Shown here: positions 30,943 to 40,417 of the stretch, one piece after another | Layout: each line of letters opens with the position of its first letter | Numbering within the stretch: position 1 is the stretch's first letter | DNA from: Vibrio spartinae | Lineage (GTDB): Bacteria > Pseudomonadota > Gammaproteobacteria > Enterobacterales > Vibrionaceae | Reading direction: 5' to 3' | Length of the DNA stretch: 64,000 nt | Assembly (NCBI RefSeq): GCF_024347135.1 | Contig: NZ_AP024907.1 | Coordinates: 2,533,001-2,597,000, forward strand | Made by a program: the position numbers and the translations under genes | Notes under the pieces: generated by a model | What the model was told of the DNA's origin: nothing | The model's input: the letters and a program-made list of their open reading frames with translations, nothing else | Database searches by the model: none

Positions 30943-31717
30943 GTGCTGATTCTAGCTCTAGGTTTCTAAATGTAACCAACCTATCATTGCCAAAATAGTT
31001 AAAATTAATTGCTAGCTTTTTGACCATTTTAGAGGCGGATTTTTCGGACATGTTAAAGTACATGGCTAAATCAGATGAAGACTTTTTAGTTAAATGTACT
31101 GACTCCCAACGCCCAACATTTTGATTATCAAAAATAACCTTCTCTCGCTTACCTCGGTGGTTATTTTGGTCATATAGTGAGACTCGATCAAACCTTGTAA
31201 CATTCATATCATCTTCAGTTTTATTTGTAACTTTCAGCTCGCACTTAACTAGTTGACCTGATCTTGAGCAAGTTACAACTTCAAATTCTAATCCAGACTC
31301 AACTTGAACTAAGCTGTAATTGACTTTTAATTCCTTACCAACAAAATATGATGTAAATGATGATGTCGGTGCATAAAATTCTCTTAGACTAAGCGAGAAG
31401 GTAAATATCATTAAACATGTCGCGGTGTAGAAAAGGTATTTCTTAAATGTTGTACACGCTTTATCTGCCGTAGCCAAGATGCTGATCATATATAAGATCA
31501 AGAATGCAGATATTACAGCCAGTAGTGCAAAAGCTCCCTGATAAAGTAACAACCCATCAAAATCTAGAATTTTAACCTGACTCAATAAGTCAACACTTTT
31601 AAAAGTAGGAAAAAGCACAGCGATTGCAGTTAAAACTATTGACTGAATAACACTTAACTCAGTAAAGAGATGAAGAAAGCCACCGCTTTTTTGCTGCTGT
31701 TTCTCCGGATTTTCCAT
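30938..31717 (-). CDS. Cassette-borne membrane protein, 259 aa
   Basis: I start at ATG 31717, with GGAGG 5 nt upstream; the GTG at 31729 precedes that site. Three membrane segments lie at about 25-45, 58-80 and 95-112, followed by a ~145-residue extracytoplasmic beta-rich domain (LEFEVVTCSRSGQLVKCELK, two Cys). No family is recognised. attC-like sites flank it on both sides, so it is a one-gene cassette. Membrane proteins of this layout also occur as defence effectors, but nothing here shows that. Confidence 0.7.
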   Translation of the reverse strand: MENPEKQQQKSGGFLHLFTELSVIQSIVLTAIAVLFPTFKSVDLLSQVKILDFDGLLLYQGAFALLAVISAFLILYMISILATADKACTTFKKYLFYTATCLMIFTFSLSLREFYAPTSSFTSYFVGKELKVNYSLVQVESGLEFEVVTCSRSGQLVKCELKVTNKTEDDMNVTRFDRVSLYDQNNHRGKREKVIFDNQNVGRWESVHLTKKSSSDLAMYFNMSEKSASKMVKKLAINFNYFGNDRLVTFRNLELESAL

Positions 31718-31749
31718 ATTTTCCTCCACTAAAAATAAAGGGGTATTTT

Positions 31750-31822
31750 GCCTAACACTTGGGCTCCGTCACTAGTTTGGAGCGACAGCGAAAAGCTGGT
31801 CGGCTGGAGCCTTTGGTTATGC
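31750..31822 (-). repeat. Integron attC-like site 4 (73 bp)
   Basis: GCCTAAC (31750-31756) and GTTATGC (31816-31822) bound arms GGGCTCC and GGAGCC. On the minus strand the core reads GTTAGGC, which fits GTTRRRY. The stop codon of the small gene at 31817 lies in the inverse core. Confidence 0.75.
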
Positions 31823-32005
31823 CTCTTCGAGTTCAGCTCTGACCCTTTCGACCAAAGCTGCATATTCTCGAGCAGTTTCCGTAGTGATTTTCGCATCACT
31901 GCTATGGACTGCCTCGTTTCGTATTCGCCTCAGCTTTTGCAGCATCAGCAATAAGCCTTGCCCCAATGTAGATTTATCCGAGTGTAGCAACTTGTATGAC
32001 GTCAT
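31817..32005 (-). CDS. Small cassette protein, 62 aa
   Basis: The ATG at 32005 lies four nt after the cassette boundary GTTAGC and the stop is inside the next attC, so the ORF fills its cassette. MTSYKLLHSDKSTLGQGLLL is followed by LQKLRRIRNEAVHSSDAKIT and EYAALVERVRAELEEA. The RxxRNEAxH segment resembles the C-terminal part of HEPN/DUF4145-like proteins; with so little N-terminus it may be a truncated member. The longer open frame to 32128 reads through the attC site and is not real. Confidence 0.6.
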   Translation of the reverse strand: MTSYKLLHSDKSTLGQGLLLMLQKLRRIRNEAVHSSDAKITTETAREYAALVERVRAELEEA

Positions 32006-32008
32006 AGC

Positions 32009-32062
32009 GCTAACGCCCAAAGCAGCAGCTTTAGCTGTCCGCCTGACTTTGCTTGTTATAAG
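32009..32062 (-). repeat. Integron attC-like site 5 (54 bp)
   Basis: GCTAACGCCC (32009) and GTTATAA (32056-32062) with CAAAG/CTTTG arms form a short, typical attC. On the minus strand it reads TTATAACAAGC to GGGCGTTAGC. Confidence 0.7.
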
Positions 32063-32082
32063 CTTTACCCAGCAATTGTATC

Positions 32083-32178
32083 TAGCTGCGCACAAATGAT
32101 TCACCAGTGCTACCACCATTCGGAACATCTCGTATAAGCCCCATTTGTTCGCAAGTAAGCATCAAAACACCGTACATA
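32083..32178 (-). CDS. Possible C-terminal fragment of an upstream cassette gene, 31 aa
   Basis: ATG 32178 opens a frame MYGVLMLTCEQMGLIRDVPN that stops at TAG 32083-32085, 20 nt before attC 5. The frame remains open a little further upstream (FYKIFND). It looks like the tail of a protein whose 5' part has been lost. Low confidence. Confidence 0.3.
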
Positions 32179-32340
32179 TCATTGAATATCTTATAGAAAA
32201 TCGCCAGAAAAAATTGACATAAACATGACATTTTTTTGATATGGATAAGGTTTGTGCAAAATTGAAGCGTTTTAACAATCAGTGAAAATTGTGATGCGGT
32301 GGTTTAGTGCGCGATAACGTTCCAAGATTCAGTGACTCAT

Positions 32341-32820
32341 TTAGCTTCAAAAAATGTTTCACCGTACGCAAATCAACCACCCAACCAAGAAAATCATTCA
32401 TGGAAGAATGGTTAGGCTTTTCCGGACAGGACGCCCGTAAAAGCTGGTTCTGGACAACATGTGACGCCGTCAAACAAAAAAGATCTTCTGGTTACTCTTG
32501 CATCTTGGCAAGAGTAACTGGCGCACAAGACACCAATGCCGCTGAAATTGGCAAACGCAATTGTGCGTCAAAATTTGGGGCCAATGGCTGGGGAATATAA
32601 AAATTGAGGTGCAGCGGTTTGGTGCGCGATTATTTTTGCCGATTTCAATGGCATCCCCGACAGCGCCCCAGTTCCTTTTGATGATGCAAAAGGAACCAAA
32701 AGCATCTTTTTAGGTTCAGTACGCGTTATCAGGGTCGGATTGATTCGCATCCTGCTCAAGCAATCCTGAAAAATCCATCCGGGATTTTTCCCCCTGAGAG
32801 CAGCGACCAAATCGACTTTC
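32341..32820 (+). repeat. Long structured repeat, unit A
   Basis: First of three related units (period 470 then 485 bp). It holds GTTACTCTTGC (32491-32501)/GCAAGAGTAAC (32508-32518), GTTCCTTTTG/CAAAAGGAAC near 32670-32696, and GAAAAATCC/GGATTTTTC near 32768-32790. The first stem (AATCATTCA/AGAATGGTT near 32391-32413) is imperfect here. Open frames in it differ between strands and units and are not convincing genes. Confidence 0.85.
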
Positions 32821-33300
32821 TTTAGATTTCACTCAATTCAAATCAGCTACCAAACGAAGAAAACCATTCACGGATGAATGGTTAGGCTTTTCCGGGCAGG
32901 ACGCCCGTAAAAGCCGGTTCTGGACAACGTGCGACCAAGCCAAACAAAAAAAGATTTTCTGGTTACTCTTGCATCTTGGCAAGAGTAACTGGCGCACAGA
33001 GCACAAATGCCTCTGAAATTAGAAAACCTGATTGTGCGTCAAAATTTGGAGCCAATGGCTGGGGAATATAAAAATTGAGGTGCAGCGGTTTGGTGCGCGA
33101 TTATTTTTGCCGATTTCAATGGCATCCCCGACAGCGCCCCAGTTCCTTTTGATGATGCAAAAGGAACCAAAAGCATCTTTTTAGGTTCAGTACGCGTTAT
33201 CAGGGTCGGATTGATTCGCATCCTGCTCAAGATTTTTTGTTAGGGGATAATTGAAAAATCCTCCATGATTTTTCACCCTGAATTCAGTGACCGAATTGAC
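32821..33300 (+). repeat. Long structured repeat, unit B
   Basis: Closely matches unit A for most of its length; the ~150 bp containing the GTTCCTTTTG/CAAAAGGAAC stem are almost identical. Stem AACCATTCA/TGAATGGTT (around 32862-32883) is perfect, as is GTTACTCTTGC (32962-32972)/GCAAGAGTAAC (32979-32989). It ends with TGAAAAATC/GATTTTTCA, whose loop differs from unit A. Confidence 0.85.
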
Positions 33301-33560
33301 TTTTTAAGAATGTTTCACTCTATTCAAACTAACCACCCAACCAAGAAAACCATTCCGGGAGAATGGTTAGGCTTTTCCGGGCAGGACGCCCGTAAAAGAC
33401 GGTTCTGGACAACGCGCACCTCAGCCAAACAAAAAAAGATTTTCTGGTTCGTCTTTCATCTCTGAAAGATGAACTGGCGCACAGAGCACCGATGTATCTG
33501 AAATCGAAAAACAAGATTGTGCGTCAAATTTGGGAACCAAAGACTATTTACATAATTTCA
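33301..33560 (+). repeat. Long structured repeat, unit C (5' half only)
   Basis: It resembles A and B up to the GTGCGTCAAATTTGGG stretch and then diverges. Its central stem has changed to GTTCGTCTTTCA (33447-33458)/TGAAAGATGAAC (33463-33474) while remaining paired. The remainder to 33647 shows no gene. Confidence 0.8.
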
Positions 33561-33647
33561 ATGCATTGCTCGACAAACTCAGAAGAAATATTAAACGACC
33601 AAACTCACGCCCAAATTCATCATCTCATCCCGTCCAGTCACCGTCAT

Positions 33648-34553
33648 TCATGAACATTGATGAAAATCGCTGAACAACCGGATAAACCATTCGATTTTCG
33701 GATCATTGTGGCGTGTTTTATGCCAGTAAAGCGTCAGCTGATACTCCGGCACATCTAACGGTATAGGCGATAAACGCAGTGACAAACTTTCAGCAATGGT
33801 GTGAGCATACCGGGACGGTGCTGCCAGCAAATAGGATGTCTGCTGCACAAAATAAGGCGCAGCCAGAACACTGGCAGTGCGAATCGCAATCTGGCGCCTT
33901 TTTCTTTGCCGTGACAATGTCATATCAACAATGCCTCTGGGTTCATTCCACGGCGTGACCAAAACATGCGGATACTGAAGAAACTGAGCCAGTGAAAGAT
34001 GCTCAGTCACCGGATGATGCTGACACCGCACACTGACATAGTGATCGCGCAACCAGACGAGACGATTCAGACTTTCTGATTCTTCCTGCTGATGTGCAAA
34101 TCCGCACGCCAGATCGATGGCTGCGGATTTCAGTGCCGACTCTGGTAATCGTTCGGCCAACTGGATAAATTCAATGTGAATATGACGAAACGCCTCACTC
34201 AGATATGTGATGAATTCTCGCATACACCATGATGTATAATCCGTCACCGCGATCCTAAATACATGCGCATCCTCCGGTGTAAAAGGATGAGATGAGGCCA
34301 GCCCCTGCCCGAGTAATGCCAACCCCGGTAAAACCTGTTCAGCCAGCCGCTCGGAATAAGCGGTCGGCAACATTCGATTATCAATCCGAATGAAAAGGTC
34401 ATCACCAAGCCGGTCTCTCAGGCGCTGCAACGCATGACTACACGCCGACTGACTGATGTTCAGTTCTTCGGCACTCAGCGTCACCGAGCCCGTGTGATAT
34501 AAACTGGCAAATACCTTAAGTAAATTCAAATCAATATGAGGAAATTTACGCAT
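33648..34553 (-). CDS. LysR-family transcriptional regulator
   Basis: 301 residues. The N-terminal winged helix is typical: LNLLKVFASLYHTGSVTLSA, then LNISQSACSHALQRLRDRLG (about residues 31-50). The effector-binding domain follows (about 90-300). The start is ATG 34553 (MRKFPHIDLN), with ATG 34562 as alternative. It is divergent from a GNAT gene, with an inverted repeat between them, so that gene is the likely target. The ligand is unknown. Confidence 0.88.
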   Translation of the reverse strand: MRKFPHIDLNLLKVFASLYHTGSVTLSAEELNISQSACSHALQRLRDRLGDDLFIRIDNRMLPTAYSERLAEQVLPGLALLGQGLASSHPFTPEDAHVFRIAVTDYTSWCMREFITYLSEAFRHIHIEFIQLAERLPESALKSAAIDLACGFAHQQEESESLNRLVWLRDHYVSVRCQHHPVTEHLSLAQFLQYPHVLVTPWNEPRGIVDMTLSRQRKRRQIAIRTASVLAAPYFVQQTSYLLAAPSRYAHTIAESLSLRLSPIPLDVPEYQLTLYWHKTRHNDPKIEWFIRLFSDFHQCS

Positions 34554-34574
34554 GAATACCATTCATATGAAGAC

Positions 34575-34596
34575 TGAATAAAGTGCATTTTATTCA
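34575..34596 (+). promoter_or_regulatory. Dyad in the lysR-GNAT intergenic region
   Basis: TGAATAAA (34575-34582) and TTTATTCA (34589-34596) are perfect arms around GTGCAT. The gap between the divergent genes is only 98 bp. This is a plausible LysR-type operator. Confidence 0.45.
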
Positions 34597-34651
34597 TAAT
34601 TAATTTGAGCATACACTGTCACTAATCTGAGTCAACCCAAGAAAGGAAATC

Positions 34652-35134
34652 ATGACCATTCATATCAGACCTGCCACAATTTCAGACGCTGCAACCATTT
34701 TGGATTTTATCAATCAACTGGCGATTTATGAGAAAGAGCCCAATGCTGTCGCCAATACGGTTGAAGCAATTGAACGCAAATTATTCGGTGATGACGTTCA
34801 CGCCCATGCACTGATTTGTGAAGCGGATAATCAGCCCATCGGCTTTGCCGTTTACTTCTTCAACTATTCGACTTGGTTGGGGCAATATGGTCTGTATCTG
34901 GAGGATTTATATGTGAGTGAAGCGCACCGCGGCCTCGGCGCAGGCAAAGCGCTGATGAAATACCTCGCGCAACTGGCCGTCAGTAAAGATTGTGGCCGCT
35001 TTGAATGGACAGTCCTCGACTGGAATCAACCATCGATCGACTTTTATCAAAGTATCGGCGCCGAGCCTCAGGATGAATGGATCATCTATCGAATGACGGG
35101 GCAAGCCCTGCTCGATTTTGCCAAACAGGCATAA
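34652..35134 (+). CDS. GNAT N-acetyltransferase, diamine/thialysine acetyltransferase-like
   Basis: 160 residues. IRPATISDAATILDFINQLA at the start, then YLEDLYVSEAHRGLGAGKAL (about 85-104) with the RGxGxG acetyl-CoA loop, and RFEWTVLDWNQPSIDFYQSI, the pattern of spermidine/thialysine acetyltransferase-like GNATs. AGAAAGGAAATC precedes the ATG. Its divergent neighbour is a LysR regulator. Confidence 0.85.
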   Translation: MTIHIRPATISDAATILDFINQLAIYEKEPNAVANTVEAIERKLFGDDVHAHALICEADNQPIGFAVYFFNYSTWLGQYGLYLEDLYVSEAHRGLGAGKALMKYLAQLAVSKDCGRFEWTVLDWNQPSIDFYQSIGAEPQDEWIIYRMTGQALLDFAKQA

Positions 35135-35167
35135 AGACCCCGACCATCCTCCCGGGTAAACCGCTGG

Positions 35168-36001
35168 CTAACACAGGTGTCGTTTCAAGCCCGCTTTTTC
35201 AAGAATGCGGGCTGAAATTTCCTCGACCGACAGTGAGCTGGTATTAATATAGGGAATCGCCTCACGGCGAAATAACGCTTCCACATTTGCCAGCTCATGT
35301 TCACATTGATGAACGCTGGCATATTCACTCCCTGCCAGACGATTCTGACGAATGGCCGTCAGGCGCTCCGCATTGATGGTCAGACCGAACAATTTATGCC
35401 GATGAATCTCAAACGCCGGGAGTAACTTGAGCGCGCGCATATCATCATGAATAAACGGGTAGTTGACCACCCGCAAGCCGAATTGCATCGCCATATACAG
35501 ACTAGTTGGTGTTTTACCACTCCGGGAAACCCCGAGCAGCACAATATCTGCCTGTTCAATATCTTTCAGCGACATTCCGTCATCATGCGCCAGCGTATAT
35601 TCAATTGCGGCAATCCGATCAAAATAAGTATCGGTATTTTTACTGATACTGCGTGAGCGCTGCAATTTGGGTTGAGGTTCGGTTTCAGTATCCGCTTGGA
35701 CACGTTGAACAATATTTTCCAGCACATCATAGCAATGGGCTGACACTTGCAGCAGCCTGGCACGAATTTCCGGGACCACAATCGAGAAAAAAACTAATGG
35801 CGGCACACCGTGTCGTTGATAAGAAAATTCAATCTGTTTGATCACATCTGTCAATTTTTCATCACTCTCAACAAATGGAAACGTTTTCTCATTGGCGACG
35901 AAGGGAAACTGACCTAACACAGCATGTCCCAAGGTCTCACATGTAATCGCCGTACCATCAGAAACGTAGAATACGTCACGACTTTGACTATCAATCTGCA
36001 T
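35168..36001 (-). CDS. ppsR: PEP synthase regulatory kinase/pyrophosphorylase PpsR
   Basis: 277 residues of the DUF299 family. The P-loop-like [15 protein letters not shown] (about 153-167) is diagnostic; [15 protein letters not shown] lies at the N-terminus. The enzyme inactivates PEP synthase by ADP-dependent phosphorylation and reactivates it with phosphate. It is divergent from ppsA, its substrate, with 178 bp between the starts, the standard layout in gammaproteobacteria. Confidence 0.95.
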   Translation of the reverse strand: MQIDSQSRDVFYVSDGTAITCETLGHAVLGQFPFVANEKTFPFVESDEKLTDVIKQIEFSYQRHGVPPLVFFSIVVPEIRARLLQVSAHCYDVLENIVQRVQADTETEPQPKLQRSRSISKNTDTYFDRIAAIEYTLAHDDGMSLKDIEQADIVLLGVSRSGKTPTSLYMAMQFGLRVVNYPFIHDDMRALKLLPAFEIHRHKLFGLTINAERLTAIRQNRLAGSEYASVHQCEHELANVEALFRREAIPYINTSSLSVEEISARILEKAGLKRHLC

Positions 36002-36179
36002 ATTTTATTTAAACTTTCAAATTATTTTGATTAGCATCATTGTCACACTATAAATAGAACGACCCTCGGTATTCAACGACATGGACCACAGCTTTGAAAA
36101 GATCTTCGGTCATTTTTTTAGCAGGTTCATGTAAACGATTACCAAATCCAATAACAAAGTCATACTTCTGGAGAAAGAA

Positions 36180-38555
36180 ATGCGCAACAATACCCTCTGG
36201 TTCAACAACTTATCGATGAACGATGTCGATAAGGTCGGTGGTAAAAATGCTTCGCTCGGTGAAATGGTTTCTAATCTGGCCAACGCTGGGGTCTCAGTGC
36301 CGAACGGCTTTGCGACCACCTCATTCGCATTTAATCAATTCCTAGATTATGAGGGGTTAGATCATCGCATTCATCAACTGCTTGATACACTCAACGTTGA
36401 CGATGTCGATGCATTACGCCAGACCGGTGCGACCATTCGTCAATGGATTTTACAAGCACCCTTTCCTGCTGATTTAGAACAGGAAATTCGTGACAACTAT
36501 GCTGAATTAACCGGAAACAACGCTGAAATTTCCGTTGCAGTCCGTTCATCTGCCACCGCTGAAGATTTACCGGATGCCTCTTTTGCGGGGCAGCAAGAAA
36601 CCTTCCTGAATGTCAAAGGCATCGACGCTGTCCTTGAAGCGACCAAGCATGTCTACGCATCTTTATTTAATGATCGCGCCATCTCGTACCGGGTGCATCA
36701 GGGCTTTGATCATCGCGGCATTGCGTTATCAGCCGGGATTCAACGGATGGTACGCTCAGACAAAGCCGCTTCCGGAGTGATGTTTACACTGGATACAGAA
36801 TCAGGCTTTGATCAAGTGGTGTTTATCACTTCGGCTTGGGGACTGGGTGAAATGGTCGTTCAGGGAGCCGTCAACCCTGATGAGTTCTATGTCCATAAAC
36901 CGTTGCTGGAAGCCGGTCAAACCGCCATTGTGAAGAAAACCTTCGGCTCTAAAATGGTGAAGATGATTTACTCTGAGCGGCAAGAAATCGGCAAGCAGGT
37001 CGAGATTATCGACACCAGCGAGCAAGAGCGTCAGCAGTTCTCTTTAAATGATGATGAAATCAGAGCACTTGCCCAACAGGCGCTGATCATTGAACAACAT
37101 TATCAGCGCCCGATGGACATCGAATGGGCCAAAGATGGCATTGACGGCAAGCTTTATATTGTTCAGGCCCGGCCGGAAACGGTTTGCTCCCAGAATGAAA
37201 CCAGTGTGATTGAGCGCTTCCAACTCAATGCCAAGGCAGATGTGCTGCTGGAAGGCCGGGCCATCGGTCAGCGTATCGGGTCAGGCACGGTGCGTCTGGT
37301 TGATTCTCTCGATCAAATGTCACTGGTACAGCAAGGCGATATTCTGGTTACGGATATGACCGACCCCGATTGGGAACCCGTGATGAAAAAAGCGGCCGCG
37401 ATTGTGACCAACCGAGGCGGCCGAACCTGCCATGCTGCGATTATCGCCCGTGAACTGGGTATTCCGGCGATTGTCGGCTGTGGTACCGCCACCAGCGATC
37501 TACAAGACGGTGCACAGGTCACGGCGTCATGTGCCGAAGGCGAAACGGGTTATGTTTACCGGGGTGAGCTCGATTTTGAAGTGCGTCGTTCTTCGGTCGA
37601 TGAGCTACCCAACTTACCGACTAAAGTCATGATGAATGTGGGTAACCCCGACCGTGCTTTCGATTTTGCTCAGATTCCCAATGAAGGGGTTGGCTTGGCA
37701 CGCCTTGAATTTATCATCAACAAGATGATCGGGATTCACCCGAAAGCGTTGTTGCAGTTTGATGCGCAAGATGATGCCCTCAAAGCTGAAATTCGTCAGC
37801 GAATCAAAGGATATCAGGATCCGATCGATTTTTACGTCAGTAAACTGACGGAAGGCATTGCGACGATTGCTGCGGCCTTCTGGCCGAAACGCGTGATTGT
37901 CCGGATGTCTGACTTCAAATCAAACGAGTACAGCAATCTGGTCGGTGGTCGCAACTACGAGCCGCATGAAGAGAATCCGATGCTTGGTTTCCGTGGTGCC
38001 TCTCGCTACATTTCATCGACCTTTGAAGACTGTTTTGAGCTCGAAACCCGGGCGATCAAACGGGTTCGTCAGGAAATGGGGCTGAAAAACGTCGAGATTA
38101 TGATCCCATTTGTTCGCACGCCGGATGAGGCATCGTCGGTTATTGAATTGCTGGCTAAATTTGGTCTGCAACGGGGTGAGCAAGGACTGAAAGTCATCAT
38201 GATGTGTGAATTACCATCCAATGCCGTACTGGCGGATGAGTTTTTGAAGTACTTTGACGGTTTCTCGATTGGCTCGAATGATATGACTCAGCTAACACTG
38301 GGGCTGGATCGAGATTCTGGGGATGTCGCTCACCTGTTTGACGAGCGTAACCCTGCCGTGAAAGCGATGCTGAAAATGGCCATTGAAGCAGCGACCAATG
38401 CCGGCAAATATGTCGGAATCTGCGGTCAAGGCCCGTCTGATCATGACGATTTGGCGGCATGGCTGATGGAACAGGGGATTAGTTCTGTGTCACTCAACCC
38501 AGATACAGTGATTGATACTTGGCTGAAATTGGGGCAAGTCGCTCAGTCCAACTAG
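36180..38555 (+). CDS. ppsA: Phosphoenolpyruvate synthase
   Basis: 791 residues. It converts pyruvate and ATP to PEP, AMP and phosphate for gluconeogenesis. [20 protein letters not shown] at the N-terminus starts the ATP-binding domain; the swivelling domain has [20 protein letters not shown] with the phosphorylated His near residue 418 and the Thr regulated by PpsR beside it; the C-terminal TIM barrel ends with [20 protein letters not shown] precedes the ATG. Confidence 0.97.
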   Translation: MRNNTLWFNNLSMNDVDKVGGKNASLGEMVSNLANAGVSVPNGFATTSFAFNQFLDYEGLDHRIHQLLDTLNVDDVDALRQTGATIRQWILQAPFPADLEQEIRDNYAELTGNNAEISVAVRSSATAEDLPDASFAGQQETFLNVKGIDAVLEATKHVYASLFNDRAISYRVHQGFDHRGIALSAGIQRMVRSDKAASGVMFTLDTESGFDQVVFITSAWGLGEMVVQGAVNPDEFYVHKPLLEAGQTAIVKKTFGSKMVKMIYSERQEIGKQVEIIDTSEQERQQFSLNDDEIRALAQQALIIEQHYQRPMDIEWAKDGIDGKLYIVQARPETVCSQNETSVIERFQLNAKADVLLEGRAIGQRIGSGTVRLVDSLDQMSLVQQGDILVTDMTDPDWEPVMKKAAAIVTNRGGRTCHAAIIARELGIPAIVGCGTATSDLQDGAQVTASCAEGETGYVYRGELDFEVRRSSVDELPNLPTKVMMNVGNPDRAFDFAQIPNEGVGLARLEFIINKMIGIHPKALLQFDAQDDALKAEIRQRIKGYQDPIDFYVSKLTEGIATIAAAFWPKRVIVRMSDFKSNEYSNLVGGRNYEPHEENPMLGFRGASRYISSTFEDCFELETRAIKRVRQEMGLKNVEIMIPFVRTPDEASSVIELLAKFGLQRGEQGLKVIMMCELPSNAVLADEFLKYFDGFSIGSNDMTQLTLGLDRDSGDVAHLFDERNPAVKAMLKMAIEAATNAGKYVGICGQGPSDHDDLAAWLMEQGISSVSLNPDTVIDTWLKLGQVAQSN

Positions 38556-38594
38556 TTCGACAGCGTGCAGTCATTTTATGCGCGTCATCAACCG

Positions 38595-38622
38595 TATCGG
38601 GCACCTATCTGGGTGCCCGATA
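38595..38622. terminator. Bidirectional terminator between ppsA and mocR
   Basis: TATCGGGCACC (38595-38605) and GGTGCCCGATA (38612-38622) form a perfect 11-bp stem with a 6-nt loop, between two convergent genes. T-tracts are weak on both sides. Confidence 0.7.
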
Positions 38623-38657
38623 TCCAGCTTCGCTCATTTTGCTATCTCAGCCACCGC

Positions 38658-40058
38658 TCAAACCTCATCTTCAACGCCACTCGATTGCTTGATCGCCTCG
38701 ACCAAAAGATTTAACGCCTCCTCCACATCCTGAGTGAGTTCAAAACCGATATTGATTCGGAAACAATCATCGTAGAGTGACAGCGTACTGAAGAGCTCCC
38801 CCAACCGAATGTCAATCTGATAGGCTTCAATCAGCGCAGCAAACCGGGTGTGATTGAGATGAGGTACTTGTAGCCAGAGTACCATCCCCCCTTGAGGATT
38901 GCTGATCTTCACTTCGTCAGGCAAGCGCGCCGATAAAAAACTGAGATACGCTTGTTTTAAATTGAGTAACCGGTTGCGCCGGCGTTTCAATTGTTTGGCA
39001 TAGTGACCAGATTCAATAAAATCAGCTACAGCAAGCTGAATCGGCAAAGAAACACCAAAGAAAGCAGCCGTATACTGCTGCACATACGCTGTGGTGAACC
39101 GACCGGGCAAACACCAGCCCAAACGATAGCTGGGCGATAAGCTTTTCGATATCGAACCACACCACAGGATGTAACCACCTTGATCATAATACTTGGCGGG
39201 TAAAGGCGTGTGTTCAGCATAAGAGAGCTCAAGATAGACATCATCTTCGATGATCGGCACTTGGTAATGGTTTGCCAGCGCCGCCAACTGCCGCTTTTGC
39301 TGAACAGACATCGTGATCCCTTGCGGGTTCATATGCGATGTGCAGAAAATACCGGCTTTCACACTGCCTTGGCGTAAATGCTGTTCAAGTTGGTCCAGAT
39401 CGATCCCTTCGTCCAATGATGGGATTTCGACAATCTGACGCCCCATTTGGCCAAGCAAATCTAAAATACCGCTAAAACAGGGTGAACTGATGGCAATCGC
39501 ATCCCCGACTTGCGTACAAGCTTCGACTGCCAATTTGATTGCCGGCATACACCCGGATGTGATCACCAGTTCATCTGGGGTGAGATGAAGCCCGAGCTTG
39601 GCAAAATGAGTACTGAGGGCATGACGTAGTGATGGTTCCCCCTGCGGATGAGGATATTGATTGAGTCGCTGCCCGAGTCGCTTGCTAACGCGCCGAAAAC
39701 TCTGCTTAAGCGCATTCAGCGCCACATCATCCAGATAGGTCGTTGAAATCCCGAGTGGTCCGTTGTGTCCGGCAGGAGAAACGTATCTTTGCCTGACCTG
39801 AGAAACCCGACTCACAAACTGCGCCCACTGCGGTGTGTGATGTTGATGACACAAGGGCGACACATAATACCCAGCCTGAGGACGCGCATGGATCCAACCT
39901 TGAGATTCCAGTTCTTGGTAACAACTCACCGCTGTAGACATGCTGACGGCTTGTTGTTTCGCGAATTGTCGTAGTGAAGGCAGACGACTTCCCTCCGGCA
40001 ACTGCCCCGCTTCAATCTCGCGTATCAATTGACTCGCCATCATCTTATACAAACTCAT
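38658..40058 (-). CDS. MocR-type GntR/aminotransferase fusion regulator
   Basis: 466 residues from ATG 40058 (MSLYKMMASQLIREIEAGQL). The winged helix is at about 5-70 (GSRLPSLRQFAKQQAVSMST). The aminotransferase fold follows, with YILWCGSISKSLSPSYRLGW around the PLP-binding Lys (about 305). MocR regulators bind PLP or amino compounds. In the ancestral state it was divergent from eamA, its likely target; the island now separates them by 18 kb. The longer frame to 40136 covers the promoter region. Confidence 0.88.
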   Translation of the reverse strand: MSLYKMMASQLIREIEAGQLPEGSRLPSLRQFAKQQAVSMSTAVSCYQELESQGWIHARPQAGYYVSPLCHQHHTPQWAQFVSRVSQVRQRYVSPAGHNGPLGISTTYLDDVALNALKQSFRRVSKRLGQRLNQYPHPQGEPSLRHALSTHFAKLGLHLTPDELVITSGCMPAIKLAVEACTQVGDAIAISSPCFSGILDLLGQMGRQIVEIPSLDEGIDLDQLEQHLRQGSVKAGIFCTSHMNPQGITMSVQQKRQLAALANHYQVPIIEDDVYLELSYAEHTPLPAKYYDQGGYILWCGSISKSLSPSYRLGWCLPGRFTTAYVQQYTAAFFGVSLPIQLAVADFIESGHYAKQLKRRRNRLLNLKQAYLSFLSARLPDEVKISNPQGGMVLWLQVPHLNHTRFAALIEAYQIDIRLGELFSTLSLYDDCFRINIGFELTQDVEEALNLLVEAIKQSSGVEDEV

Positions 40059-40219
40059 AGGCCACCACTGTACTGCTTTAAATCTAAAAAATTGTATCTG
40101 TCCCCTTAACTGTACCCAAGTCATACTACTTTTCAAGCAAAAAGGAGAGCAGTGATCCCCGCGATATTCTTTATCCGCAGGCCGAATGTTGCTTGGCGTT
40201 ATTTATTTGCTTATGGCTT
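40027..40219. repeat. Left copy of the mocR-eamA junction (island boundary)
   Basis: It matches 58182-58506 with scattered substitutions. It contains the first codons of mocR, the intergenic region and a fragment of eamA. A 132-bp in-frame deletion has occurred in this copy between two AGCAGTGAT repeats. The match ends at GGCTT, 40219. Confidence 0.9.
40148..40219 (+). pseudogene. eamA remnant at the left island edge
   Basis: After the AGGAGAGC ribosome-binding site this copy keeps only codons for VIPAIFFIRRPNVAWRYLFA and a few more residues, corresponding to about residues 44-66 of the intact EamA at 58310. The first 44 codons are deleted and the 3' part is replaced by island DNA. Confidence 0.85.
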
Positions 40220-40351
40220 CGTGTTTAAATTCTGCGGAATATGTTCTTCGTTTAGTCGTCGATACTCCTCTTAGGCATAATATGCCTCTTTATGGGTATG
40301 TCCGTAAAATACGGGTAGAACTCCTAGAAACCTACTTGTACGGGGGTAATA

Positions 40352-40372
40352 CCAGTCAGCTTAACTGACTGG
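40352..40372. terminator. Hairpin at the end of the biosynthetic operon
   Basis: CCAGTCAG (40352-40359) and CTGACTGG (40365-40372), extended by GTAAT/ATTAC, lie about 45 nt beyond the last operon stop. There is no T-tract on the minus side, so it may stop transcription only weakly. The rest of 40220-40417 holds no gene. Confidence 0.4.
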
Positions 40373-40417
40373 CATTACCTCTTATCCGGGGGTTTTATTT
40401 AATTCATTTTCATAGGG

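Noticed and set aside
32006..32128. N-terminal extension of the small cassette protein (frame open to 32128)
   Set aside because: The extension translates attC site 5; the ATG at 32005 just inside the cassette boundary is the natural start.
32279..33514. Several open frames on both strands within the long repeats
   Set aside because: They differ between repeat copies, are broken in one copy or another, lack ribosome-binding sites and follow from base composition of a structured repeat.
40186..40368. 60-aa frame at the left island edge
   Set aside because: It is a fusion of eamA remnant and island DNA out of the eamA frame; no ribosome-binding site.
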